NCBI GenBank assembly: GCA_020638855.1
Contig: JACKHT010000005.1
Span: forward strand, 62,001 to 126,000
From: Planctomycetota bacterium
GTDB lineage: Bacteria > Planctomycetota > UBA1135 > GCA-002686595
Reading direction: 5' to 3'
DNA length: 64,000 nucleotides
In this document: positions 26,528-35,178 of the stretch, one piece after another
Numbering within the stretch: the first letter of the stretch is position 1
How the letters are laid out: each line of letters begins with the position of its first letter
The notes under the pieces: generated by a model
Database searches by the model: none
Seen by the model: the letters and a program-made list of their open reading frames with translations, nothing else
What the model was told of the DNA's origin: nothing
Made by a program: the position numbers and the translations under genes

Positions 26528-26556
26528 TTGCTCCGTCCCCCCGGTTGTCGTACAAC
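26528..26556 (+). promoter_or_regulatory. promoter of tRNA-Sec
   Basis: TTGCTC (26528-26533) and TACAAC (26551-26556) are 17 bases apart, and the tRNA begins 10 bases after the second box. Spacing and order are those of a sigma-70 promoter, with transcription starting two or three bases before the mature 5' end. Confidence 0.6.
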
Positions 26557-26565
26557 ATGGGCCGT

Positions 26566-26662
26566 GGGAGTGGCTCGGTGCTGGTGTGCCGCCCGGTCTT
26601 CAAAGCCGGTGGGCTGCGTGAACAGCGTGGTCGGTGGGTTCGATTCCCATGCACTCCCGCCA
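26566..26662 (+). tRNA. selC: selenocysteine tRNA, anticodon UCA
   Basis: A 97-base tRNA with encoded CCA. The acceptor pairs GGGAGTG (from 26566) with CACTCCC, G is the discriminator (26659), and the T arm has the loop TTCGATT. The D arm forms six pairs (CGGTGC with GTGCCG) around a four-base loop, and the anticodon loop CTTCAAA presents TCA at 26600-26602 on a CCGGT/GCCGG stem. A long variable arm follows, with GCTG/CAGC pairing. The extended D stem, long variable arm and UCA anticodon identify tRNA-Sec, which is charged with Ser, converted by SelA and delivered by SelB to UGA codons. SelB is not in this window. The tRNA ends two bases from the stop of the convergent phosphodiesterase gene. 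Confidence 0.95.
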
Positions 26663-26663
26663 A

Positions 26664-28199
26664 CTAGCCCTTGCCGAGGGGCAAGAGCCGCCCGGGAGCC
26701 CCGTTTGCGATCCCAGCGGGCAGCCCGCCAGCCCAACGCAACAAGACGCGCTGGCCGCCGCGCAAAGCTTCGATCCCGCAGGAAAAGTCCGTCCCCTTGG
26801 GGGTTTGATCGAAGCCTTCGGGTAGCCGCAGGGTCACCGCCCGCCCTCCCCGGTGGGTTTCCCCGGCCAACCGCACCACCGCATGGGCGTCTTGCAAGCC
26901 GCGGGTGTCTTCGAGCTGCACCACCACCCGATCCCCTTGGCGGCGCAGGGTCATGGAAGCACCGGGGTCTCCGGGGCTTTCGCGCAGCATCGTGAGCCGC
27001 CGCGTCAAGCCGTCGGCCACCACCGAACGGACCCGAGACAGCGGCGCATCGAACAGCAACTGACCGGCCGGCCGGCCGGGGCTCGCTTGCCACTGGTACA
27101 GCGCCACCACCAAGGGATCCCGACCGGGTGCCCGCGAACCACCCGCCAGGCCAAAGTCCACGCTGCGCTCTTCACCGGGCTCCAAGTCGACAAAACGCGG
27201 CAGGCCGCGCAACTCAAAAGCGCCCGAAGGAAACACGACCGTGACCCGCACTTCGACCGGATAGGCAAAGGGATTGCGCAGCCAAACCACCGGATTCCAA
27301 TCGCCGAACCACTCACCGCCCGCGCGCACCGTAGCCTCGAGAGCCTCGGGCTCCATGCGCAAGTCGGGCACCCCCAAGGGGTAGGCCCCCCGGTCGTGGG
27401 GCGCCAGTCTGCACAGGGCGCGCACCGCTAGGGCCCGATAGGGTTGGTTGGTGTTGAAGGCAAACAGCGGTTCACGACAGGCAGCGAGCAGGTGTTCGGG
27501 CCTGTCCACCGACCAGCCCCAGCGTTCGACACGGCCCCAATCGGCGGCCCCAGCGGTGGTTTCCCATCCGCCGGGCCCCACCCCATGGGCCTGGATGCGT
27601 TCGTCACGGGTGAAACGCCGATCGTCCTCGCTGGCGGTGTCCGCCAGCAGCATGCTTGGCAACCCCGCGTCGCGCGCTTCCAAGACCACCTCGCGCAGGA
27701 ACGACGCAATGCGGAAGTCCAACCCCCCCTCGACACTTTGCAAGCGTTCGCGAACCTCCTCCACCAGCCCGTTCTCCTTGATCTCGATCATGTGGAACGG
27801 GCGTTTGCCTTCGGGGTTGGTCAGGGCCAACGCCTCATCGAACAGCGGCACCGGTTCGCCCCGGTAGCGCTTGCTGAACCAAGACCCCGCATCGATTCCA
27901 AACAGTTGCGGCAGGGTCAAATCCGATAGGCGCGCCTGCGAATCGGTGGTTCGGGTCAGGGTGGCATCGTGCATGATCACCGCTTCGCCCGAACGGCAAG
28001 CGCGCAAGTCGTATTCGAACCCATCCAACCCGCACTCCAGCGCCCGGTGCAAACCGCTGAGCGTGTTTTCGGGGGCCTCCAGTGGCGTCCCGCGGTGACC
28101 CAGGATCCAAGGCGGCCCCGCCGTGCCGGCTCCGGTCGACTCGTTGCCCGCAAGGCCCTGGTAGACGTTCGGATCTTCCCCCAACGGGTCCGGGGTCAT
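26664..28199 (-). CDS. glycerophosphodiester phosphodiesterase-domain protein
   Basis: Product of 511 residues from the ATG at 28199, which overlaps the upstream stop by four bases (ATGA). The N-terminal half is a GDPD TIM barrel: LGHRGTPLEAPENTL carries the catalytic His-Arg and Glu-Asn, then GFEYDLRACRSGEAVIMHDATLTRTT and HMIEIKENG. These enzymes hydrolyse glycerophosphodiesters to glycerol 3-phosphate and an alcohol. The C-terminal 200 residues look all-beta (VWLRNPFAYPVEVRVTVV) and are not recognised. No signal peptide is visible. The gene is last in the selD-lipoprotein-GDPD unit. Confidence 0.85.
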   Translation of the reverse strand: MTPDPLGEDPNVYQGLAGNESTGAGTAGPPWILGHRGTPLEAPENTLSGLHRALECGLDGFEYDLRACRSGEAVIMHDATLTRTTDSQARLSDLTLPQLFGIDAGSWFSKRYRGEPVPLFDEALALTNPEGKRPFHMIEIKENGLVEEVRERLQSVEGGLDFRIASFLREVVLEARDAGLPSMLLADTASEDDRRFTRDERIQAHGVGPGGWETTAGAADWGRVERWGWSVDRPEHLLAACREPLFAFNTNQPYRALAVRALCRLAPHDRGAYPLGVPDLRMEPEALEATVRAGGEWFGDWNPVVWLRNPFAYPVEVRVTVVFPSGAFELRGLPRFVDLEPGEERSVDFGLAGGSRAPGRDPLVVALYQWQASPGRPAGQLLFDAPLSRVRSVVADGLTRRLTMLRESPGDPGASMTLRRQGDRVVVQLEDTRGLQDAHAVVRLAGETHRGGRAVTLRLPEGFDQTPKGTDFSCGIEALRGGQRVLLRWAGGLPAGIANGAPGRLLPLGKG

Positions 28200-29323
28200 G
28201 GCTGGGCTCCCAAGGGCACGAAAGGCAGCGCCAGGATGCGTCCCGAGTAACCACAAGTGATGAGGGCGGGTGTCAAGGCCTCGCTCCCGGGCAAAGCCAG
28301 GCGCGCGCCGCACAGGTGGTGCAAGCGATCGCTGTCCACCTGGCGATGGATCCCATCGCGCGCCGTCCCAGGTCGCACAAACACCGAGACTTGGCCATCG
28401 TAGCCCGCCGTAGCGAGGAACCAGGGAGCCGGCAACTGGGTGCGCGGACCCTGCAGGAAGACCGCGCCGCGCAGTCGGTCGCTCGATTGGTAGAACAAGA
28501 TGTCCCCCTGCAACCCCGGTTCGTAGGCGTACAGCCCACCATCGTTCGACGACACCGCCACGCGTCCGTCCCAGGCGTCGACCCGGGCCAAGGCCTTGGG
28601 AAAGCGCCAAAGGATGCGTTGGCGCCACGTCCCACCCTCCGCTTCAGGCCGTTGGAACTCGACCAACTCCCCGCTCGCGCAGGCCACGACGACCCTGCGG
28701 CCATCGACGGCCACGCCCTTGGCTGGGCCGGGCAAGCTGCCGACCTCGTAGTGCATCAAGCCTCCCGGCTGGGGTGCAAACCAATGCAAGCTACCCCCAT
28801 AACCCGCCATGGCGATGCCATCGGGGCTGGCGGCCACGCCGTGCAACAACGCGGAATCGTTCAAGAGGGTTTGCCGCTCCCAGCCGTCCGCCGGGGTGCC
28901 GGCCGTTCCGAAGGGGCGCGAAAACAGATAGGCCACACCGGGACCGGGGCTCTCTTCGTCGCCCTCTAGCTTGCCCACGGTCACGAACGAACTATGCCCG
29001 GGTAGCGAGGGTAGACACACCACGCCGATGGCTTCTCCGGGAAGTTGTTCGACGGTGGCATGCTTCCATTCCCCCCCATCCAACCAGGCCACCACCACCG
29101 AACCGTCGCCCGCAACCGCCACGATTTCATCGCCAGAAACCCCGTCCAAGTCTCCCGCCGAGCAGCCCCCCACCTTCTGTCCCACTGCCGCGATTTCTTG
29201 GCCAGCGATGGGCGCCGCCCAACGGGTCGGAGCCCCACTCGCATCGGGTTTCGGTCCGGTGCAGGCACCCAGGAAGGTCGCCGCGATCAGGAGCGCGGAG
29301 GCAAGTCGTTGTGGGCGATTCAT
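28196..29323 (-). CDS. propeller-like lipoprotein
   Basis: Product of 375 residues with a lipobox (AATFLGAC, Cys21). The mature part holds repeated short units such as GDLDGVSGDEIVAVAGDGSVVVAW, GIAMAGYGGSLHWF, VAVSSNDGGLYAY and LATAGYDGQVSVF, suggesting a seven-bladed beta-propeller of the FG-GAP or WD-like kind. No catalytic motif is visible. Its start codon directly follows the selD stop with no intervening base, and its stop overlaps the phosphodiesterase start, so the three genes are translationally linked. Why a propeller lipoprotein should follow selD is unclear. Confidence 0.75.
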   Translation of the reverse strand: MNRPQRLASALLIAATFLGACTGPKPDASGAPTRWAAPIAGQEIAAVGQKVGGCSAGDLDGVSGDEIVAVAGDGSVVVAWLDGGEWKHATVEQLPGEAIGVVCLPSLPGHSSFVTVGKLEGDEESPGPGVAYLFSRPFGTAGTPADGWERQTLLNDSALLHGVAASPDGIAMAGYGGSLHWFAPQPGGLMHYEVGSLPGPAKGVAVDGRRVVVACASGELVEFQRPEAEGGTWRQRILWRFPKALARVDAWDGRVAVSSNDGGLYAYEPGLQGDILFYQSSDRLRGAVFLQGPRTQLPAPWFLATAGYDGQVSVFVRPGTARDGIHRQVDSDRLHHLCGARLALPGSEALTPALITCGYSGRILALPFVPLGAQP

Positions 29324-30379
29324 CTAACGCAGCATGATGCGGTGCTTGCCCGGAGGCAAGACTTCCCCCACGCGCTCCACGGGAACATCGCGCAGGGTCA
29401 ATTCCGCCTCGAGCGCATCGGCCCGGTGGCGCGCGATGGAGATCAAAAGGCCGCCGGACGTTTCGGCGTCGAAGACGAGCTTCACCAGGGCTGGGTCGCA
29501 TTTCGAACCCACTTCCACATCGTGCCCCACCGCTTGCTGGCTCCGGGCGCTGCCCCCCGAAAGCACGCCCTGGCGGGCCAACTCGAGCGAACGCGGGTAG
29601 AGCGGCAAAGCCTGCATGTCGAAAGCCAGCGTGACCTGGCTCGCTGCAGCGATGTTGTGGGCGTGCCCCACCAATCCGAAACCCGTGATGTCGGTGGCGG
29701 CTTTGGCCCCCGCTTGGATCATCGCGTGGGCCGCTTCGCGGTTGAGCGTGGCCATGACGCGCGAAGCTTGATCGAGTTCTTCGGGTGTGAGCAAACCCTT
29801 GCGGTTGCCGGTGGTGATCGAGCCCATGCCCAGGGGCTTGGTCAGATACAAGACGTCGCCCGCTTGGGCGCCGGAGTTGGCGATGACCTTGTCCTCATGG
29901 ACCAAGCCGGTGACAGCGAAACCAAACAGGGGTTCCTCGCTGCGCACGGTATGGCCCCCTGCGACGATCGCGCCCGCTTCACGAACCTTCTCGAATCCGC
30001 CGCGTAGGATCTCGCGGATCCACTCATCGGGAAACTCGGCCGGAAAGCCCGCCAGGTTGAGCACCGAGAGCGGCTCGCCCCCCATGGCGTACACATCCGA
30101 AAGCGCGTTGGCTGCAGCCACGGCCCCGTACCAGTACGGATCGTCGAGCACCGGCGGGAAGTAATCCACCGTTTGCACCAGGCACATCCCGGGTGCCCCG
30201 GCCGATCCCAGGCGTACCACGCCCGCGTCGTCCAGGGTCTGGGGACCCACCAGAAGCTCGCTGCTTCCCACCAAACCTGCGTCTCGCAGCACCTGCGAGA
30301 GTTGCCCTTGGGGCAGTTTGGCAGCTCACCCTGCGCAGCTGGCGTAGTCGATCAGTCGTTTGTCGGGGCTACTGTTCAT
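29324..30379 (-). CDS. selD: selenide, water dikinase, itself a selenoprotein (UGA read as Sec at codon 18)
   Basis: Read through the UGA at 30326-30328, the gene codes for 351 residues from the ATG at 30379: MNSSPDKRLIDYASCAG-Sec-AAKLPQGQL. SelD enzymes have a Cys or Sec at exactly this place (GCGCK in E. coli, Cys17), and the matching Lys is present. The remainder is typical: DAGVVRLG, QTVDYFPPVLDDPYWYG, NALSDVYAMGG, GHTVRSEEPLFG and KPLGMG. The enzyme makes selenophosphate from selenide and ATP for SelA. An automatic call from the GTG at 30292 would lose 29 residues including the active site. A hairpin with SECIS geometry follows the UGA. Confidence 0.93.
30282..30300 (-). promoter_or_regulatory. 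candidate bacterial SECIS hairpin in selD
   Basis: On the mRNA strand, 26 bases after the UGA, TCTCGCAG pairs with CTGCGAGA in a perfect 8-bp stem with the loop GTG. Bacterial SECIS elements place their apical loop about 16-37 bases after the UGA with a G at the start of the loop; here the loop is at bases 34-36 and begins with G. A smaller stem (TGCCC/GGGCA) lies just before it. Confidence 0.7.
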
Positions 30380-30474
30380 GGAATCGAAGGGCCTTAGCCC
30401 TGGGTATACGCCCAAACGGCGTGCAGACACAGTAACCGCCCCTGTTCGGGGCTGCATCCCCGATTCCAGCAATT

Positions 30475-30495
30475 GCCCGGCAGGTTCCTGCGGGC
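30475..30495 (-). terminator. hairpin between the nucleotide-sugar dehydrogenase gene and selD
   Basis: GCCCGCAGG and CCTGCCGGGC on the minus strand pair with one bulged base around AA. It lies 16 bases beyond the dehydrogenase stop in the 131-base gap before selD. It could end the selA-dehydrogenase transcript, leaving selD with its own promoter. There is no T-run. Confidence 0.45.
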
Positions 30496-30510
30496 GAGCA
30501 AGGGCAAGCC

Positions 30511-31857
30511 TCAGGCGGAAACGTAGTGGGCGGCCCGATCGCGCAGACGGCGCTTGCCCCGGGTATCGACCAGGATGCCCGGGAAGGCAGCGATCGTATC
30601 CAACGCAAACGCTCGATGGTCGGTCAGGTACACCATCGCGTCGGTGCTGCCCATGGTGGCGGCATCGAGGACTCGGGAGGTTTGCCAGACTCCGGGTGCC
30701 AACTCAAGCGGCCCGGGCACCTCGGGATCGCAGTAGGACACCTGTGCCCCGGCCCGCAGCAAGCGAGCCGCCACGCGCAGCGAAGGCGATTCGCTGGTGA
30801 TGTTCACATCCGGCTTGTACGCCACGCCCAAAAGCAAGACGCGCAACCCCTGAAGCGCCCGACCGGTTTGCAGCGCTGCCCGTTCGAGCACATGGACCAC
30901 GTGCTCCGCCATGTGCGCATCGATCTTTCCGGCCAACTCCACCAGCTGGGCGGGCACGCCGCCCTGGCGCGCGAAGTACTCAAGGTAGCGAGGATCGATC
31001 GGAATGCACGACCCCCCCGCGCCCGGCCCCGGGTCGAAGCGCTGGAACCCGAAACCCTTGGTCTGGGCTGCATCCAAGACTTCCCAGATGTCGATCCCTT
31101 GGGCCGCAAACACCAGCTTGAGCTCGTTGACGAGCGAGATGTTCACCGCGCGATAGACGTTTTCCACCAGCTTGGCCGCTTCAGCCACTTCGGCGCGCGC
31201 GGTGACTTCGACGGCATAGCCCAGCGATTGGTAGAAGGCCTGGGCCAGTCGCGTAGCGTCCGGAGTCAGGCCGCCCACCAAACGGGGAGCCCCGCGCGCT
31301 GCGGGGTCGCCATGACCTGGGTTCACCCGCTCGGGCGCAAAGGCCACGAACACGCGGGATGCGTCCGATCGACCATGCTCGCGCAGGATCGGGGCGAGCA
31401 CGTTGCGCGTCGTACCGGGATAGGTCGTCGACTCGAGCAACACCAAGCATTCGGGCGCAAGGCTTTGCCCCAGGGTATGCGCGGCGGACTCGAGCGGCCC
31501 CAAGTCGGGCTGGCCTTGCGCGTCCAAGGGCGTGGGCACGCAAATCACCCCGATGCTGGGAAGCTCCTCGGCTGCGAAGACCAGCCGAGCACCCGGCTCC
31601 ACCCGCTGCAAGCGCAGTTTGGGATGACGCGCCATGGCCTCGCACCAAGCGGCCGGGATATGCGCCATGGGAGACCGCCCGGCGGCCACCGCTTCGATCG
31701 GTTCCGAGCGAGTATCCGCGGCGTGCACCCGATAACCGGCCTCGAGCAGCACCTGCACCATGGCCAGCCCCACCGCGCCCAGCCCCAGGACGAGCACACT
31801 GGAGGAGCGTTGTTCGATGGCCGCCTGCAAGCGGAGCGAGCTTTCGGGAAGGTTCAA
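30511..31857 (-). CDS. UDP-sugar 6-dehydrogenase (nucleotide sugar dehydrogenase)
   Basis: Product of 448 residues. An N-terminal NAD-binding Rossmann motif is seen as VLVLGLGAVGLAMVQ. Catalytic features are VCVPTPL, LESTTYPGTT, FAPERVNPG, KLVENVYRAVNI and the nucleophile Cys284 in PGAGGSCIPIDP. The C-terminal domain has VLLLGVAYKPDVNITSESP. The family oxidises UDP-glucose, UDP-GlcNAc or UDP-ManNAc to uronic acids; the E-R-V-N-P-G and P-I-D-P features favour the WbpA/UDP-N-acetyl-hexosamine group. Translation probably starts at the TTG four bases after the selA stop, so selA and this gene are one transcript. Its presence between selA and selD has no obvious selenium logic. Confidence 0.88.
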   Translation of the reverse strand: MNLPESSLRLQAAIEQRSSSVLVLGLGAVGLAMVQVLLEAGYRVHAADTRSEPIEAVAAGRSPMAHIPAAWCEAMARHPKLRLQRVEPGARLVFAAEELPSIGVICVPTPLDAQGQPDLGPLESAAHTLGQSLAPECLVLLESTTYPGTTRNVLAPILREHGRSDASRVFVAFAPERVNPGHGDPAARGAPRLVGGLTPDATRLAQAFYQSLGYAVEVTARAEVAEAAKLVENVYRAVNISLVNELKLVFAAQGIDIWEVLDAAQTKGFGFQRFDPGPGAGGSCIPIDPRYLEYFARQGGVPAQLVELAGKIDAHMAEHVVHVLERAALQTGRALQGLRVLLLGVAYKPDVNITSESPSLRVAARLLRAGAQVSYCDPEVPGPLELAPGVWQTSRVLDAATMGSTDAMVYLTDHRAFALDTIAAFPGILVDTRGKRRLRDRAAHYVSA

Positions 31858-31860
31858 GGA

Positions 31861-33306
31861 TCAGGTTCCCAGGTGGGCATCCAGCACCTGCGCCAACGCA
31901 CGACGCAAATCAGCCAACTCACCGGGCAGCAGGGTGCGGAGGTCGAGCCAAAGCGAGTCCTCTTGGACCCGGGCGAACACTGGAGGCGTGGCAAGCCGCA
32001 ACGCCGTCGCGGCCCTTTGGGGGCTAAGCCCCGGAATGTCCACCTGCAAACAGTAGCCGGGCAGGGTCACGGTCGGAGCGCTGCCGCTTCCCGGCTCGGA
32101 ATGCGAGGCGACCACGCGCACGGTGATCCCGGGCAAGTCCGAGAGTTCCACCTTCGCTTCGTCGCACAAGCGCTTGGTCTCTGCCCCGCCCATGAGCAGC
32201 ATGCGCCGTGCGGGTAGCTCGTCGCCGCGGCCTTCGAGCAACAACTCCAAGGTGGCCTCGAGGCCCGCCAAACCGACCTTGTCGAGGCGCAGCGCGCGGT
32301 ACATCGGGCAATTGCGCAAGCGGGCAATCGCCTCGCGCGTCCCGACGAGCAGTCCTGCCTGGGGTGCGCCGAGCAGCTTGTCGCCGGAAAACGTCACCAC
32401 GTCGACTCCGCTGGCCACGGCTTCGCGCACTTCGGTCTCGCCGCCGATGCGATCGAGCGAGTTGGCACCCCGGGCTTCGATGCGACCCGACCCCAAATCC
32501 CATGCGCTGGGGATCGAATGCTCGCGACCGAGGCTAGCCAGCTCCTTGGGGTCGACTTCTTCGGTAAAGCCAATGACCCGGTAGTTCGAAGTGTGCACTT
32601 TGAGCAGCAGGCCGGTCGTCTGCACGATGGCTTGGCGGTAGTCCGCTAGCCGCGTTCGGTTGGTGGCGCCGACCGCCACCAAGCGAGCCCCGGCGCTTTC
32701 GAGCACTTCGGGGATACGAAACGACCCTCCGATTTCGACCAGCTCGCCGCGCGAGACGATGGCTTCTCGGCCCTTGGCAAAGGCATGCATCAAGAGCAGC
32801 ACCGCCGCAGCGTTGTTGTTGACGGCGATGCCAGCTTCGGCCCCCGTGAGCCGCGACAGCAACTCGCCGAGTCGGGCATCCCGTTGGTTGCGGCGGCCGG
32901 TTTCCCGGTCGACTTCCAACACGCAGAACCCTCCGGCAACCTGCGCCATACGCTGAGCCACGGCGTGGTGCACGGGCGCCCGGCCCAGGCCGGTGTTCAA
33001 GACGACCCCACTCACGTTGATGGCGTGCCGCACCCCGCGCCGCGCTTCCACGTCGAGCAATGCACGCACCTCCAAGGCCAAGCGCTCCCCTGCGAGCGCC
33101 GCCTGGGTTTGCTCCCAGTCCCAACCTTCGGACGTGATGCGCTCTCGCCAGGACTCCAGGACGCTACGGATCATGTCCCCCAACACCGCGTCCCCGAGCC
33201 GTTCGCGCTGCGACTCCCAGCGTGGGTCGGCCAAGAGCCCGTCCACCTTGGGCAAGAGTCGGAAGGGGTTGGCCTGCGCGCCTGGGGAGTCCGGTGCTGC
33301 ACTCAT
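31861..33306 (-). CDS. selA: L-seryl-tRNA(Sec) selenium transferase
   Basis: Product of 481 residues, full length. Conserved features include INVSGVVLNTGLGRAP, LVEIGGSFRIPEVLESAG, VGATNRTRLADY and the PLP-binding Lys310 in VTFSGDKLLGAPQAG. SelA replaces the Ser hydroxyl on tRNA-Sec with selenium donated by selenophosphate, forming selenocysteinyl-tRNA as a large homodecameric enzyme. The start is the ATG at 33306, with TATCCT exactly six bases before it. It heads a minus-strand run that includes selD, and tRNA-Sec is 6.6 kb away, so three of the four Sec components are clustered. Confidence 0.95.
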   Translation of the reverse strand: MSAAPDSPGAQANPFRLLPKVDGLLADPRWESQRERLGDAVLGDMIRSVLESWRERITSEGWDWEQTQAALAGERLALEVRALLDVEARRGVRHAINVSGVVLNTGLGRAPVHHAVAQRMAQVAGGFCVLEVDRETGRRNQRDARLGELLSRLTGAEAGIAVNNNAAAVLLLMHAFAKGREAIVSRGELVEIGGSFRIPEVLESAGARLVAVGATNRTRLADYRQAIVQTTGLLLKVHTSNYRVIGFTEEVDPKELASLGREHSIPSAWDLGSGRIEARGANSLDRIGGETEVREAVASGVDVVTFSGDKLLGAPQAGLLVGTREAIARLRNCPMYRALRLDKVGLAGLEATLELLLEGRGDELPARRMLLMGGAETKRLCDEAKVELSDLPGITVRVVASHSEPGSGSAPTVTLPGYCLQVDIPGLSPQRAATALRLATPPVFARVQEDSLWLDLRTLLPGELADLRRALAQVLDAHLGT

Positions 33307-33397
33307 GACCCCAGGATAGCGGCCGGGCGTCGCGAATCGACAGGGACTTGCGCCCCATTCGCAACCGGGGACCCGGCTTTCGAGCTATACTGGTCCC
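33307..33397. promoter_or_regulatory. paired divergent leaderless promoters for selA and recJ
   Basis: The 91-base gap contains TATCCT on the minus strand (33313-33318), six bases before the selA ATG, and TATACT on the plus strand (33386-33391), six bases before the recJ ATG. Both would start transcription at or one base from the initiation codon. Neither gene has a Shine-Dalgarno. The -35 regions are weak. Confidence 0.6.
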
Positions 33398-35170
33398 ATG
33401 CTGAGCCCGCCTTCCGCTCGCCCGCGTTGGCGCCTCGCCGCTCCCGACCCGACGACCGTGCGCAACCTGGCGAGCCGCCACGGGTTGCCGCCCTTGGTGG
33501 CGACGCTGATGGCCAACCGCGGTTTTGAAGCGGGTTTGGATGCCCAGGCGCACCTCACCCCCCAGCTCGGGGATCTGCACGACCCCTTCCTGCTGCCCGG
33601 CATGGATGCCGCCTGCGCACGCCTGCAGCGGGCCATCGAGTTGGGCCATACGATTCTCGTGCATGGTGACTACGACGTCGATGGTGTCACGGGCACCACC
33701 CTCTTGGTGCGGCTCTTGCGCCACCTGGGGGCGCAGGTCCACTGGCACATTCCCAGTCGCTTCGACGACGGCTACTCGTTCGGCGAACACAGTCTGCGCA
33801 AGGCCGCCCAAGTCGGGGCCCAGGTGGTGGTCAGCGTGGACAACGGCACCAGTTCGGCGGACATCATCGCAGCCCTTTCGGGCATGGGCGTCGACACCAT
33901 CGTGACCGACCACCACGAGCCGCCCAAGGGCGCCTTGCCCCAAGCGGTGGCCATCATCAACCCCAAGTTGGACGGCTGTCCCTACCCTTTCCGCGAATTG
34001 TGTGGGGCCGCCGTGGCCTTCAAACTCGCTTGGGGGCTGTGCCAGCGGATCACTGGTAGCGACCGGGTACGTCCGGACCTGCGCGACTTCCTCGTGGATG
34101 CCATGGGCTTGGTGGCCATCGCGACCGTGTGCGATGTCGTTCCGCTCGAGAAGGAGAACCGCATCCTGGCCCACTACGGGCTCAAGGCCCTGGCGGCAGC
34201 TCGCACCCCGGGGTTCCGCGCGCTGCTGCAAGTCACCGGGCTCGAGGGGCGGGTCTTGACCGCCGAAGACGTGGCCTTCCAGATCGGTCCGCGCATCAAT
34301 GCGGCGGGCCGTCTCGACAGCGCGGCGCGGGCGGTGGAAGTCCTGTTGGCCGAATCGCAGGACGAGGCCCTCCGGGCGGCCAGGCTCCTCGATGACTTGA
34401 ACCTCCAGCGACGAGCCCTCGAACGCGAGCTCACCCAGGAAGCCATGATCCAGGCCGAGGCCTACGGCCACCACCCGGAATTCCCGGTGATCGTCTTGGG
34501 GGGTGCTGGCTGGCACCAGGGACTGGTGGGAATCGTCGCCGCGCGTTTGGTCGATCGTTTCCACAAACCCGCCATCGTGTTCGGTTTCGAAGGCGAGGAA
34601 GGGCGCGGATCCGCCCGTTCGATTCCCGGTTTTTCGGTGTTGGACGCCATGCACGGAGCTCGCGAGCAGTTTTCGCGCTACGGTGGTCACGAACAGGCCG
34701 CCGGTGGGGAAGTCCGCTTCGAGGACCTGGAGACCTTGCGCGAATCCGTCAACCAGCGTGCGCGCGAGATGCTCGAACGCGATCCATTGCCCATTCCCAC
34801 CCTGGAGATTGATTTCGACCTGCCATTCGAACACATGGTCGAGGAATCCATGCGCGCCATTGAACGGCTTGAGCCCTTCGGATCGGGGTACGAACAGCCC
34901 GTATTGCTCTCGCGCGACCTGCGCCTAGCGGAAGCCGTACGCCGGGTCGGGCCGAACGGCGAGCATTTGATGCTGCGCGTCCGGCGCGGGGAAGTGGTCC
35001 ATCGCGCGATGTTCTTCGGCCAGGGTGAGCGGGCCGACGAATTGCAGATGGGGCTGCCCCTGCACCTTGTGTACACCCCGCGCCGCAACACCTTCCGGGG
35101 ACAAACCGAACTGCAACTGCTCGTTAGAGAGTTGCACGTGGGGGACGCGCCGCCCCTCCAACCCGCGTAA
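33398..35170 (+). CDS. recJ: single-stranded-DNA-specific exonuclease RecJ
   Basis: Product of 590 residues. The DHH phosphoesterase domain shows HGDYDVDGVTG (D91-G96), SVDNGTSS and the DHH motif at 171-173, which bind the catalytic manganese ions. The DHHA1 domain follows with GGAGWHQGLVGIVAARLVDRF and FSRYGGHEQAAGGEV. The last 120 residues form the OB-like domain. RecJ degrades single-stranded DNA 5' to 3' during recombination and mismatch repair and works with RecQ, of which this window has two. The next gene starts only 8 bases downstream. Confidence 0.95.
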   Translation: MLSPPSARPRWRLAAPDPTTVRNLASRHGLPPLVATLMANRGFEAGLDAQAHLTPQLGDLHDPFLLPGMDAACARLQRAIELGHTILVHGDYDVDGVTGTTLLVRLLRHLGAQVHWHIPSRFDDGYSFGEHSLRKAAQVGAQVVVSVDNGTSSADIIAALSGMGVDTIVTDHHEPPKGALPQAVAIINPKLDGCPYPFRELCGAAVAFKLAWGLCQRITGSDRVRPDLRDFLVDAMGLVAIATVCDVVPLEKENRILAHYGLKALAAARTPGFRALLQVTGLEGRVLTAEDVAFQIGPRINAAGRLDSAARAVEVLLAESQDEALRAARLLDDLNLQRRALERELTQEAMIQAEAYGHHPEFPVIVLGGAGWHQGLVGIVAARLVDRFHKPAIVFGFEGEEGRGSARSIPGFSVLDAMHGAREQFSRYGGHEQAAGGEVRFEDLETLRESVNQRAREMLERDPLPIPTLEIDFDLPFEHMVEESMRAIERLEPFGSGYEQPVLLSRDLRLAEAVRRVGPNGEHLMLRVRRGEVVHRAMFFGQGERADELQMGLPLHLVYTPRRNTFRGQTELQLLVRELHVGDAPPLQPA

Positions 35171-35178
35171 TCCCCGTC

